Below are positions 36,061 through 44,409 of a stretch of 64,000 nucleotides of DNA, piece by piece (position 1 is the stretch's first letter; each line of letters begins with the position of its first letter). Source of the DNA: Paucibacter sp. PLA-PC-4 (GTDB lineage Bacteria; Pseudomonadota; Gammaproteobacteria; Burkholderiales; Burkholderiaceae_C); NCBI RefSeq assembly GCF_026241155.1, contig NZ_JAPFGP010000012.1, forward strand, positions 62,001-126,000. The letters are read 5' to 3'. The notes beneath the pieces are model-generated. The model was not told the DNA's origin and did not search any database. It worked only from the letters and a program-made list of their open reading frames with translations. Both the position numbers and the translations under genes were made by a program.

Positions 36061-36087
36061 TTATCGATCTGGCCTGACAGAACTTTA
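36061..36087 (-). promoter_or_regulatory. Sigma-28 promoter candidate for flagellin 2
   Basis: The minus strand reads TAAAG-N14-ATCGATAA. The -35 is the exact consensus and the -10 matches at six of eight positions with correct spacing. The predicted start near 36053 implies a leader of about 215 nt. Confidence 0.6.
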
Positions 36088-36161
36088 GGCATGTTTCACA
36101 CGCTGTTACGTGGGACGGCTGGTCGCCGGAACAAAGCGGTAATTCTTGGTCTGCAGCACGC

Positions 36162-36182
36162 GTGTAGGAATTTGCCCTACAC
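36162..36182. promoter_or_regulatory. Inverted repeat GTGTAGG-N7-CCTACAC upstream of flhD
   Basis: A perfect 7-bp inverted repeat is centred about 125 nt upstream of the flhD start. The core TAGGAATTTGCCCTA resembles the kind of site bound by NarL/RcsB/BvgA-type regulators. It is a candidate operator setting flhDC expression. Confidence 0.5.
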
Positions 36183-36296
36183 GGACCTGCTCAGAAGAGA
36201 GACGCAACGCGCGGATTTGGCCTGATGTTGGGGGCCTGTTCTCGTCTTCACAATCCGTTTCACGTTGGAACCAAACCGAAACAACAGGAGTGCCAG

Positions 36297-36620
36297 ATGA
36301 ACGCAGACCAAATCCTCGCCGAGATCCGTGAAGCGAATCTGTCCTACCTGATGCTGGCACAGAGCCTGATCCGTAGCGACCGTGAGCAGGCCCTGTACCG
36401 CCTGGGCATCTCGGAAGAAACCGCAACCCTGATCGGCACGCTGAGCCCGGGTCAGATGATGAAGATCGCCTCGGGCAACACCTTGCTGTGCCGCTTCCGC
36501 ATGGACGACGACATGGTCTGGGGCCTGCTGACCAGCCACGGCAAGACCGCCGCCAATGACCAAGTCTCCCGCCTGCATGCCAGTATCTTGATGGCTGGTC
36601 GGCATCAAGAAGCCGCCTGA
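36297..36620 (+). CDS. flhD: Flagellar master transcription factor subunit FlhD
   Basis: A protein of 107 residues, matching FlhD (NLSYLMLAQSLIRSDREQALYRLGISEETATLIGTLSPGQMMKIASGNTLLCRFR). FlhD4C2 activates class II flagellar promoters with sigma-70. AGGAG lies seven bases before the ATG at 36297. It is followed 31 nt later by flhC. The long upstream region with an inverted repeat suggests regulated expression. Confidence 0.96.
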   Translation: MNADQILAEIREANLSYLMLAQSLIRSDREQALYRLGISEETATLIGTLSPGQMMKIASGNTLLCRFRMDDDMVWGLLTSHGKTAANDQVSRLHASILMAGRHQEAA

Positions 36621-36651
36621 GCAGAACTCTAATCACCTACCGAGACTCATC

Positions 36652-37188
36652 ATGCGCCAGAAAAGCATCCTGACCGAAGCCCGCCAGATTGAACGTGCGG
36701 TGACCCTGATCAACCTGGGCGCGCGCCTGCAGGTGCTGGAGTCGGAGACCGATCTGAGCTATGAGCGCCTGCTGCGCCTGTACAAGGAAGTCTCGGGCAA
36801 GTCGCCGTCCAAAGGCCAACTGCCGTTCTCGACCGACTGGTTCATGACCTGGCAGCCCAATATTCACGCCTCGCTGTTTCTCAACATCCACGAGTACCTG
36901 AACAAGGTCGCCGAGATGGATGAAATCGACACCGTCATCAAGGCCTTCCAGCTCTACCGTGAGCAGACCCAGGCCCAGGGCCTGGAGGAGCAGCTTTCGG
37001 TGACGCGTGCTTGGCGCCTGGTGAAGTTCATCGACAACGGCATGCTGACGATGACTAAATGCAGCAAGTGCGGCGGCCACTTCGTGACCCACCCGCACGA
37101 AATCGCACGCCACTATGTCTGCGGCCTGTGCAACCCACCGGCACGCGCCGGCAAGGGCAAGGCGCAGGGCGGCATCCATATGCACTGA
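36652..37188 (+). CDS. flhC: Flagellar master transcription factor subunit FlhC
   Basis: A protein of 178 residues, matching FlhC in length and sequence (SILTEARQIERAVTLINLGARLQVLESETDLSYERLLRLYKEVSGKSPSKGQLPFSTDWF). The zinc site is intact: Cys137, Cys140, Cys157 and Cys160. It binds DNA together with FlhD. It is followed within 8 nt by the methyltransferase gene, which is probably co-transcribed. Confidence 0.97.
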   Translation: MRQKSILTEARQIERAVTLINLGARLQVLESETDLSYERLLRLYKEVSGKSPSKGQLPFSTDWFMTWQPNIHASLFLNIHEYLNKVAEMDEIDTVIKAFQLYREQTQAQGLEEQLSVTRAWRLVKFIDNGMLTMTKCSKCGGHFVTHPHEIARHYVCGLCNPPARAGKGKAQGGIHMH

Positions 37189-37196
37189 GGGCTGCC

Positions 37197-38003
37197 GTGA
37201 CAGTCTCGGCCATGCCCTCCCCGATGGCCGCGCTGCACCGTCTGAGCGCCTGGCCTTTGCCGGCCCTGCTGAGCTGGGGCGCCGCCTGGTTGCTGTTTCT
37301 CGCGCTGGCTCGCCTGGGCCTGGGGCCGCTGCCCGCTGCGCTCGGGGCCGGTCTTGCCGGCCTGCTACTGGCGCTGACCCAGGCCAGCCGCTGGCGCCGC
37401 GTGATGGTAGCGCTGGGCTTTCCTCTTTCGTTATTGATCAGCGGCGCTGCGTCAGGGCTGCCGGCCTGGGCCTGGTTGCTGCCGCTGCTGCTGCTTGCGC
37501 TTGCATATCCGCAGCGGCTCTGGCGCGATGCGCCGCTCTATCCCACCCCGCAGGGCGCACTGCAAGCCTTGGCCGAGATTGCGCCGCTGTGCAATGGCGC
37601 TCGCGTGCTCGATGCTGGCTGCGGCCTGGGCCACGGCCTGCGCGAGCTCCGCCGGGTCTACCCGCAGGCGCGCATCGAGGGGGTGGAGTGGAGCGCTTTG
37701 CTGGCCCGTCTGGCGGCTTGGAGCTGCCCCTGGGCAAAGGTGCGGCGCGGTGATATGTGGGCCGACGACTGGGGTGCCTACGACTTGATTTATCTCTTCC
37801 AGCGCCCGGAGTCGATGCCGCAGGCGTTTGCCAAGATGCGCGAGCAACTGCGCCCCAATGCCTGGCTGGTCAGCCTTGATTTCGAGCTGCCGGCGCTGCA
37901 GGCGCGGGCCTGCATCGAGCTGGGCGGGCGGCACCGCTTATGGGTGTATGCGCCCGGTGCCGCTCAAGAGCGCGCCGCCCGCGCCGATATGACTAGCAAC
38001 TGA
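37197..38003 (+). CDS. Membrane-anchored class I SAM methyltransferase
   Basis: A protein of 268 residues from a GTG at 37197 with GAGGG five bases upstream (ATG at 37212 is the alternative). The first 110 residues hold about four hydrophobic helices; the rest is a Rossmann methyltransferase with motif I VLDAGCGLGHG, the acidic loop EGVEWS, and YDLIYLFQRPESM. The cytoplasmic face of the membrane is the likely place of action. It sits between flhC and motA, and the motA promoter lies inside its last codons. Target unknown: a flagellar protein, a lipid or a small molecule are all possible. The late motif IV/post-I residues are atypical. Confidence 0.85.
   Translation: MTVSAMPSPMAALHRLSAWPLPALLSWGAAWLLFLALARLGLGPLPAALGAGLAGLLLALTQASRWRRVMVALGFPLSLLISGAASGLPAWAWLLPLLLLALAYPQRLWRDAPLYPTPQGALQALAEIAPLCNGARVLDAGCGLGHGLRELRRVYPQARIEGVEWSALLARLAAWSCPWAKVRRGDMWADDWGAYDLIYLFQRPESMPQAFAKMREQLRPNAWLVSLDFELPALQARACIELGGRHRLWVYAPGAAQERAARADMTSN
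37964..37990 (+). promoter_or_regulatory. Sigma-28 promoter candidate for motAB-cheYZ
   Basis: TCAAG-N14-GCCGATAT matches the consensus at 11 of 13 positions with exact spacing. It lies in the last codons of the methyltransferase gene, with a predicted start near 37997, about 63 nt before motA. Confidence 0.65.
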
Positions 38004-38059
38004 GGGCCTGGTCCACAAACCAGAGCCCGCCACAAGCGAATACAAAACGGAATCCATCC

Positions 38060-38917
38060 ATGTTTGTCATCATTGGCTGGGTGCTGGCCATGGCCTGCAT
38101 CTTCGGGGTGTACATCGCCCACGGAGGCAATATCGGGGTGATCTTGAAGGCCTTGCCCTTCGAGATGACAACGATCTTCGGCGCGGCCATCGGCGCGATG
38201 CTGGCGACCAATCCGCCCAAGGTCATGAAGGCCACGATGAAGGGCCTGGGTGCCTGCTTCAAGGGCAGCAAGTACACCAAGGCTCGCTACATGGAGCTGC
38301 TGGCCTTGCTCTACGACATTCTTCAAAAGGCCCGCAAGGAGGGCCTGATGTCGATCGAGAAGGATGTCGAGGATCCACACAGCTCGCCGCTGTTCCAGAA
38401 GTATCCGGTGGTGGGCAATGATCACCATGTGGCTGAATTCATCACCGACTATCTGCGCATGATGGTCTCGGGCAACTTGAACGCCCATGAGATCGAATCG
38501 CTGATGGACAACGAGATCGACACCCATCATCACGAGGCATATATGGCCGTGCAGGCCATCCAGCGCCTGGCCGGCGGCCTGCCGGCGTTCGGCATCGTGG
38601 CCGCCGTGCTGGGCGTGGTTAACACCATGGGCTCGGTTGGCCAGCCACCGGCGGTGCTGGGCGGCATGATCGGGTCGGCCCTGGTCGGCACCTTCCTCGG
38701 GATCTTGCTGGCCTATGCCTTCGCCGAGCCGCTGGCTGGTCTTTTGGAGAGCAAGGTCGACGAGGACGGCAAGGAGTTGCAGTGCATCAAGACCACATTG
38801 CTGGCCTCGATGCAGGGCTACGCGCCTCAGGTTGCTATCGAATTCGGACGCAAGGTGCTGTACTCTACGGAACGCCCAACCTTTGCCGAACTCGAAGGCC
38901 ATGTGAAGAAGAAGTGA
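38060..38917 (+). CDS. motA: Flagellar motor stator protein MotA
   Basis: A protein of 285 residues, the normal MotA length and topology: four membrane helices with a large cytoplasmic loop between helices 2 and 3. ARYMELLALLYDILQKARKEGLMSIEKDVEDP and LPAFGIVAAVLGVVNTMGSVGQPPAVLG are typical; the latter includes the conserved prolines and channel helices. With MotB it makes the proton-driven stator. It is 13 nt before motB. Confidence 0.97.
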   Translation: MFVIIGWVLAMACIFGVYIAHGGNIGVILKALPFEMTTIFGAAIGAMLATNPPKVMKATMKGLGACFKGSKYTKARYMELLALLYDILQKARKEGLMSIEKDVEDPHSSPLFQKYPVVGNDHHVAEFITDYLRMMVSGNLNAHEIESLMDNEIDTHHHEAYMAVQAIQRLAGGLPAFGIVAAVLGVVNTMGSVGQPPAVLGGMIGSALVGTFLGILLAYAFAEPLAGLLESKVDEDGKELQCIKTTLLASMQGYAPQVAIEFGRKVLYSTERPTFAELEGHVKKK

Positions 38918-38929
38918 GGGTAGACGGTC

Positions 38930-39883
38930 ATGGCAGGTGACGCCAAAAAGCTCCAGCCCATCATCATCAAGCGCGTCAAGAAGGGCGGTCACGCCTCGCA
39001 TGGCGGCGCCTGGAAGATTGCCTACGCTGACTTCGTGACTGCCATGATGGCCTTCTTCCTCTTGATGTGGCTGCTAGGCTCGACCACCGAGGGCGACAAG
39101 AAGGGCATCTCCGACTACTTCTCATCGCCGCTGAAGGTCGCGATGCTGGGCGGTTCGGGCTCGGGCGACTCCTCCCATGTGATACGCGGCGGCGGCCAGG
39201 ATCTGACGCGCCAGACCGGCCAGGTCAAGGCCGGCGAGGTCGAGGCCCAGCGCCGTGCCGTCAATCTTCGCGCGCTCAAGGAAGAGCAGCGCAAGGCCGA
39301 GCGCACCCGGCTGCAGCAGCTCAAGGCGAAGGTCGAGGAAGTGCTGGCCGACAACCCGCGCCTGGCCGCTCTGGGCGGTCAGATTCGCCTGGATATGACG
39401 CGTGAAGGCCTGCGCATCCAGATCGTCGACGAGGGCAACCGTCCGATGTTCGATAGCGGCAGTGCGATCGTGAAGCCGTATATGCGTGAACTCCTGCGCG
39501 AACTCGGTGAGGTTCTGACCGAAGTGCCGAATCGCCTGACGCTGGAGGGTCATACTGATGCCCAGCCATTTTCTTCCGGGGATCGCGGCTACAGCAATTG
39601 GGAGCTTTCGAGCGACCGTGCCAACGCCTCGCGCCGCGAGCTGGTGGCCGGTGGTCTGCCCGAGGCGCGCATGCTGAGGGTTCAGGGCCTGGCCTCCAGC
39701 AAGCTACTCGATGCCAAGGACCCTGCCAGCCCTGCGAACCGCCGCATCAGCATCATCGTGATGAACCGTGACGCCGAGGATGCGGTGCTGAAGAATTTGC
39801 CCGAAATTGAAGATGAGGAGCCGGTGGCAGCGCCTGAAAACCTTGCCAGCCAGCCCTTAAGTCCTGCCCCCACAAGCCGATAA
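38930..39883 (+). CDS. motB: Flagellar motor stator protein MotB
   Basis: A protein of 317 residues. A short cytoplasmic tail leads to a single membrane helix with the proton-binding Asp34 ([20 protein letters not shown]). A plug/linker region precedes the OmpA-like peptidoglycan-binding domain ([30 protein letters not shown]). The Asp-containing helix without the polar signature of PomB suggests proton rather than sodium use. Confidence 0.97.
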   Translation: MAGDAKKLQPIIIKRVKKGGHASHGGAWKIAYADFVTAMMAFFLLMWLLGSTTEGDKKGISDYFSSPLKVAMLGGSGSGDSSHVIRGGGQDLTRQTGQVKAGEVEAQRRAVNLRALKEEQRKAERTRLQQLKAKVEEVLADNPRLAALGGQIRLDMTREGLRIQIVDEGNRPMFDSGSAIVKPYMRELLRELGEVLTEVPNRLTLEGHTDAQPFSSGDRGYSNWELSSDRANASRRELVAGGLPEARMLRVQGLASSKLLDAKDPASPANRRISIIVMNRDAEDAVLKNLPEIEDEEPVAAPENLASQPLSPAPTSR

Positions 39884-39909
39884 GACCCTCTAGACCTGCG
39901 AGGAAAGCC

Positions 39910-40302
39910 ATGAGCACTGACATGAAATTCTTGGTTGTTGACGATTTCTCCACCATGCGCCGCATCGTGCGCGGGTTGCTTAAGGAGATCGGCTACAACA
40001 ATTGCGAAGAAGCCGAGGACGGGGTCGAGGCCCTGAACATGCTCAAGCAGGCCAAGTACGACTTCGTCGTCAGCGACATCAATATGCCCAATATGACGGG
40101 CTTCGAGCTGCTGAAGGCCATCAAGGAAGATCCCAACCTGAAACATCTGCCGGTGCTGATGGTGACGGCCGAGGCCCGCAAGGAAGACATCGTGCTGGCC
40201 GCCCAGACCGGTGCTGCGGGCTATATCGTCAAGCCCTTCACCAAGGCCACGCTGGAAGAAAAAGTCCAGAAGATCATGCAAAAACTGGCCGCTGCGGCCT
40301 AA
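39910..40302 (+). CDS. cheY: CheY response regulator (motor-binding type)
   Basis: A receiver of 130 residues very close to the enterobacterial CheY pattern: [26 protein letters not shown], phosphoacceptor Asp56 in [34 protein letters not shown]. Phosphorylated CheY binds FliM/FliN and reverses rotation. GAGG lies before the ATG. It is 15 nt before cheZ and downstream of motAB, so it is probably in the late flagellar transcript. Confidence 0.97.
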   Translation: MSTDMKFLVVDDFSTMRRIVRGLLKEIGYNNCEEAEDGVEALNMLKQAKYDFVVSDINMPNMTGFELLKAIKEDPNLKHLPVLMVTAEARKEDIVLAAQTGAAGYIVKPFTKATLEEKVQKIMQKLAAAA

Positions 40303-40317
40303 GGCGAGGACATCACC

Positions 40318-40953
40318 ATGAAGATGGAAGAACTCGCCAAACTGGGCAGTGGCACCGACCCGCTGATGGTCTCGCCCGAGGTGTTCCAGCAGCTTGGCTC
40401 CATCACCCGGGTGCTGCACGACACGATGCAGCAGCTGGGCGTGATGCCGAAGCTGCAGACCGCCACCGACGGCCTGCCCGATGCACGCAGCCGCCTGACC
40501 TACATCGCCAGCAAGACAGCCGAGGCCGCCAACAAGGTGCTGAATTCGGTCGACCAGGCCAAGGCCGAGCACGCCCGCATCACCGAAGCGGCCAATGCGA
40601 TGGCCAAGGCCATCACGGCCGACCCGGTCAAGGCGGTCGCCAGTGGCGCGGTGTTCAACTTTGTCAAGCAGGTCGAGGCCTCGACCGGCCATATCGACCA
40701 GCACCTGACCGACATCATGATGGCCCAGGATTTCCACGATCTGACCGGCCAGGTGGTGGCCAAGGTCGTGACCCTGGCCAATGATTTGGAGGATAGCTTG
40801 GTCAAGTTGCTGGTGCAGGTGGTGCCACCCGAGCAGCGCGAGAAGGTCGACGCCAGCATCCTGCAGGGCCCGGTCGTGAACCCGGAAGGGCGTACCGATG
40901 TGGTGAGCAATCAGGGCGAGGTGGACGACCTGCTTGCCAGCCTCGGCTTTTAG
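40318..40953 (+). CDS. cheZ: CheY-P phosphatase CheZ
   Basis: A protein of 211 residues. The long helical hairpin carries the catalytic motif MAQDFHDLTGQ with Asp141 and Gln145, and the C-terminal CheY-binding tail is present (EVDDLLASLGF). It dephosphorylates CheY-P. It directly follows cheY and is followed by a terminator, ending the motA-motB-cheY-cheZ run. Confidence 0.96.
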   Translation: MKMEELAKLGSGTDPLMVSPEVFQQLGSITRVLHDTMQQLGVMPKLQTATDGLPDARSRLTYIASKTAEAANKVLNSVDQAKAEHARITEAANAMAKAITADPVKAVASGAVFNFVKQVEASTGHIDQHLTDIMMAQDFHDLTGQVVAKVVTLANDLEDSLVKLLVQVVPPEQREKVDASILQGPVVNPEGRTDVVSNQGEVDDLLASLGF

Positions 40954-40998
40954 TCCGCAGTCGGCCAGACCTGCTTCTACTCGGCCCCGACCCGCCCG

Positions 40999-41030
40999 AA
41001 CCCGCCCTGAGAGGCGGGTTTGTCTTTTCT
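40999..41030 (+). terminator. Rho-independent terminator after cheZ
   Basis: AACCCGCC and GGCGGGTT form a perfect 8-bp stem with a 6-nt loop, followed by TGTCTTTTCT. It lies 46 nt past the cheZ stop and separates it from the flhB operon. Confidence 0.9.
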
Positions 41031-41061
41031 CTGGGCCGGATCACTGCCGGTTTCCCCCTTC

Positions 41062-41069
41062 TTATCCGG
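41062..41069 (+). promoter_or_regulatory. TTATCCGG motif upstream of flhB
   Basis: A one-base variant of the TTATTCGG sequence found upstream of fliF and fliL, here 70 nt before flhB and just after the cheZ terminator. It falls where a class II promoter for flhBA is expected. Confidence 0.3.
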
Positions 41070-41105
41070 CTTAAGTTTGGGGCCTTGGCGGCAAACAATG
41101 GCATA

Positions 41106-41121
41106 GCGCTCATCGGAGCGC
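41106..41121 (+). promoter_or_regulatory. Hairpin covering GGAG before flhB
   Basis: GCGCTC-ATCG-GAGCGC forms a perfect 6-bp hairpin. The only GGAG near flhB (41115-41118) is inside it, 13 nt before the ATG, so the hairpin may limit flhB translation. Confidence 0.35.
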
Positions 41122-41131
41122 CTCATTTGCC

Positions 41132-42307
41132 ATGGCCGACCAAGACGCACAAGACAAGAACTTACCGGCCTCGCCCAAGAAGATCCAACGATCTCGGGCC
41201 GAGGGCCAAGTGCCGCGTTCGCGCGATCTGGGCCATTTCGCCGTCATTCTGACCGGCGGTGCGCTGCTGGCGGCCGGTGGGCCCGAGGGCGTGGCTTGGT
41301 TGCAGCAGTTGATGGATTTCAGCCTGCGCTTTGACGCGGAGCTGCTGGCCAAGCCCGGTGTGATGACCGAGCGCTTTCTCGACATCGGCCTGCGCGGGCT
41401 GCTGCTTAGCCTTGGCGTGGGCTTGTGTCTGAGCTTGGTCGCGGTGCTCAGCAGCGTTGCGCTGGGCGGCTGGAACTTCACGATGAAGGCCGTCGCACCG
41501 AAGTTCTCCAACCTCAATCCGCTGACCGGCATTGCCCGCCTGTTCCAGTGGCAGGGCCTGGGCCAGGCACTGAAGGCCTGTGCGCTGGCCTTGGTGCTGG
41601 CGCTGATCGCCGGCCTGGTGATGAAGAACCGCATTGCCAACTACGTTGGCATCATGTCGGTTCCGCTGCCGGCGGCGTTGGCCTATGCCGGCGATCAGCT
41701 GATGGGCGGCCTGGCTTTTCTTGGCCTGGGCCTGGCGCTGTTCGCCGTCATCGATGTGCCGCTGCAATACCAGCTCTATATGAAGCGACTGAAGATGTCG
41801 CGCGAAGAGGTCAAGCAGGAGTTCAAGGAACTCGAGGGCAACCAGGAAGTGAAGTCGCGCATGCGCGCCAAGATGCGCGAGATGGCCAAACGCCGCATGC
41901 TGGCCGCCGTGCCGACGGCTGATCTGGTCGTGATGAACCCGACCCACTACGCGGTCGCGCTCAAGTACGAAGAGGGCAAGATGGCCGCCCCTCAGGTGGT
42001 GGCCAAGGGCGCCGATCTGCTGGCGATGAAGATCCGCGACCTGGCCAAAGACGCCAAGGTGCCGGTGCTGCAATCGCCGATGCTGGCGCGCGCTCTGTAT
42101 GCCCATGCCGAACTGGATCGCGAGATCCCGGCTGCGCTATTCGCCGCCGTGGCCCAGGTGCTGGCGTATGTGTACCAGCTGCGTGCGGCCCTGGCTGGGC
42201 GCGGCATCGCGCCGGCCATGCCCGATCCGGTCGTGCCGCCTGAGCTCGACCCCCACAACAAGCCCGGCGCCCAGCGCAGCGGCGCCCCTGAGGACGACGA
42301 GCAATGA
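41132..42307 (+). CDS. flhB: Flagellar export switch protein FlhB
   Basis: A protein of 391 residues with four membrane helices (about 30-215) and a cytoplasmic domain that contains the self-cleavage motif NPTH, cleaved between Asn269 and Pro270. Cleavage with FliK changes export from hook to filament proteins. The N-terminal ASPKKIQRSRAEGQVPRSRDL is family-typical. The Pro-rich tail is followed by flhA with ATGA overlap. Confidence 0.97.
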   Translation: MADQDAQDKNLPASPKKIQRSRAEGQVPRSRDLGHFAVILTGGALLAAGGPEGVAWLQQLMDFSLRFDAELLAKPGVMTERFLDIGLRGLLLSLGVGLCLSLVAVLSSVALGGWNFTMKAVAPKFSNLNPLTGIARLFQWQGLGQALKACALALVLALIAGLVMKNRIANYVGIMSVPLPAALAYAGDQLMGGLAFLGLGLALFAVIDVPLQYQLYMKRLKMSREEVKQEFKELEGNQEVKSRMRAKMREMAKRRMLAAVPTADLVVMNPTHYAVALKYEEGKMAAPQVVAKGADLLAMKIRDLAKDAKVPVLQSPMLARALYAHAELDREIPAALFAAVAQVLAYVYQLRAALAGRGIAPAMPDPVVPPELDPHNKPGAQRSGAPEDDEQ

Positions 42308-44409
42308 ATGCGCTGATGGCCCGACTGCAAACCCTGCTGGGTCCGAGAGCCGGCATCGTCGCGGCGCTGGGCGCGCCGATGGCGGTGCTGCTGATCCTGT
42401 CGATGATGGTGCTGCCGCTGCCGCCCTTCATCCTGGACCTGCTGTTCACCTTCAATATCGCGATGGCCGTGATGGTGATGATGGTGGCCGCCAATATGAT
42501 TAAGCCGCTGGACTTCGCGGCCTTTCCGACGGTGCTGCTGCTGACCACCTTGCTGCGCCTGTCGCTGAACGTGGCCTCGACCCGGGTCGTGCTGCTGGAG
42601 GGCCATACCGGCCCGGGCGCGGCCGGCAAGGTGATCGAGTCATTCGGCCACTTCCTGATCGGTGGCAATTTCGCGGTCGGCCTGATTGTGTTCGCCATTC
42701 TGGTGGTGATCAATTTCATCGTCGTGACCAAGGGAGCCGAGCGCATCGCCGAGGTCGGCGCACGCTTCACTCTCGATGCCATGCCAGGCAAGCAGATGGC
42801 CGTCGACGCCGACCTGAACGCTGGCCTGATCAACGAGGCCGAGGCCAAGCGCCGGCGCGCCGAGCTGGGCGACGAGGCCGACTTCTTCGGCTCGATGGAC
42901 GGTGCGAGCAAATTCGTGCGAGGCGATGCAATCGCCGGCATCCTGATCCTTTTCATCAACATCATCGGCGGCTTCATCATCGGTGTGGCCCAGCACGGCC
43001 TGTCGGCCGGCCAGGCTGCCGACTCCTATGTACTGCTGGCCGTCGGCGATGCGCTGGTGGCCCAGATCCCGGCGCTGCTGATCTCGGTCGCGGCGGCAAT
43101 GGTGGTGTCGCGGGTCGGCTCGGAGAAGGACATCGGCAGCCAGATCGGCCGCCAGGTCTTCGGCTCGGCCAAATCGCTAGCCGTCACGGCCGGCGTGATC
43201 GGCGCGCTGGGCATGATCCCCGGGATGCCGCATCTGGTTTTCCTGCTGATCGCCAGCGGCCTGGGCTACTTGGCCTGGTGGCTGCGTACCCGTGACCAGC
43301 AGCAGGCCAAGACCGCCGCAGCCGCAGCCTCCAAACCGTCGGCCACTGCGGCTGCCGCCGAACCGAATGCCGAGGCCAGCTGGGACGATCTGGTGCCCAT
43401 CGACACGCTGGGATTGGAGGTCGGCTACCGGCTGATCACACTGGTGGACAAGAACCGCGAGGGTGATCTGCTCAGCCGCATCAAGGGCGTTCGACGCAAG
43501 TTTGCGCAGGATGTTGGCTTTTTGCCGCCGCCGGTACATATCCGCGACAACCTGGAGCTGCGCCCCAGCCAGTACCGGCTGACACTGCGCGGCGCTGTGG
43601 TCGGCGAGGCGGAGGCTTTTCCGGGCATGTGGTTGGCGATCAACCCGGGGCATGCCAGCCAGAAGCTGATCGGTACCCAGACAACGGATCCGGCCTTCGG
43701 CCTGCCGGCCACCTGGATCGAGGACCGCCAGCGCGAAATGGCTCAAATGGCGGGATTTACCGTGGTTGATTGCTCGACCGTGATTGCCACCCATCTTTCA
43801 CACTTGATGCAAGTCCACGCGGCCAAGCTGCTGGGCCGAGTGGAGACCCAGCAACTCGTGGATCACCTCACCAAGCAAGCCCCGCAACTGATCGAAGACG
43901 TGATACCCAAGATGGTCGGCATCTCATCCCTGCAACGAGTTCTCCAGCTGCTGCTGGAGGAGGGCGTGCACATCCGCGATATGCGCTCCATCGTCGAGTC
44001 CATCGCCGAGAACGCCGCTACCGTCGCCGACCCAGCCGAGCTGGCCCGCCGCATCCGCACCCATATCGCCCCTGCGATCGTGCAGCAGATCTATGGTCCT
44101 GTGAAAGAGCTGGACGTGATCGCGCTGGAGCCCGAGTTGGAGCGCCTGGTAACGCAGGCCCTGAATTCCCCCCACGGCGCCGCGCTGGATCCCGGTGTCG
44201 CCGATACCCTGGCCCGCAGCGCCGCCGAAACCGCGCAGGCCCAGGAGGACCGTGGCGTGCCGGCCTGTCTGCTGGTGCCCGACCTGATCCGCGCCCCGAT
44301 GGCACGCCTGCTGCGCCGCGCCGCACCGCGCTTGAAGGTGCTGGGCCATAGCGAAATTCCTGAAACTCATTCGATCCGCATCGGCTCGGTGATCGGAGGC
44401 ACTGTATGA
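42304..44409 (+). CDS. flhA: Flagellar export apparatus protein FlhA
   Basis: A protein of 701 residues, the normal size. About eight membrane helices fill residues 25-330, including the FHIPEP-type segment (IKPLDFAAFPTVLLLTTLLRLSLNVASTRVVL), followed by an Ala-rich linker and the cytoplasmic ring domain that binds chaperone-substrate complexes. It overlaps flhB and flhF by ATGA at both ends, so flhB-flhA-flhF are translationally coupled. Confidence 0.97.
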   Translation: MNALMARLQTLLGPRAGIVAALGAPMAVLLILSMMVLPLPPFILDLLFTFNIAMAVMVMMVAANMIKPLDFAAFPTVLLLTTLLRLSLNVASTRVVLLEGHTGPGAAGKVIESFGHFLIGGNFAVGLIVFAILVVINFIVVTKGAERIAEVGARFTLDAMPGKQMAVDADLNAGLINEAEAKRRRAELGDEADFFGSMDGASKFVRGDAIAGILILFINIIGGFIIGVAQHGLSAGQAADSYVLLAVGDALVAQIPALLISVAAAMVVSRVGSEKDIGSQIGRQVFGSAKSLAVTAGVIGALGMIPGMPHLVFLLIASGLGYLAWWLRTRDQQQAKTAAAAASKPSATAAAAEPNAEASWDDLVPIDTLGLEVGYRLITLVDKNREGDLLSRIKGVRRKFAQDVGFLPPPVHIRDNLELRPSQYRLTLRGAVVGEAEAFPGMWLAINPGHASQKLIGTQTTDPAFGLPATWIEDRQREMAQMAGFTVVDCSTVIATHLSHLMQVHAAKLLGRVETQQLVDHLTKQAPQLIEDVIPKMVGISSLQRVLQLLLEEGVHIRDMRSIVESIAENAATVADPAELARRIRTHIAPAIVQQIYGPVKELDVIALEPELERLVTQALNSPHGAALDPGVADTLARSAAETAQAQEDRGVPACLLVPDLIRAPMARLLRRAAPRLKVLGHSEIPETHSIRIGSVIGGTV

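Larger units (their letters stand above)
35838..36296. other. Flagellin 2 / flhD intergenic region (459 nt), regulatory, no gene
   Basis: This long divergent gap carries, from left to right, the flagellin 2 leader with two perfect hairpins (about 35890-35942), the flagellin sigma-28-like promoter (36061-36087, minus), an inverted repeat GTGTAGG-N7-CCTACAC (36162-36182) and the flhD leader with AGGAG. No protein-coding frame with recognisable sequence was seen. Confidence 0.7.

Noticed and set aside
36106-36636. Minus-strand frame across the flhD region
   Set aside because: It overlaps a conserved flhD gene and the regulatory region and shows no family features.
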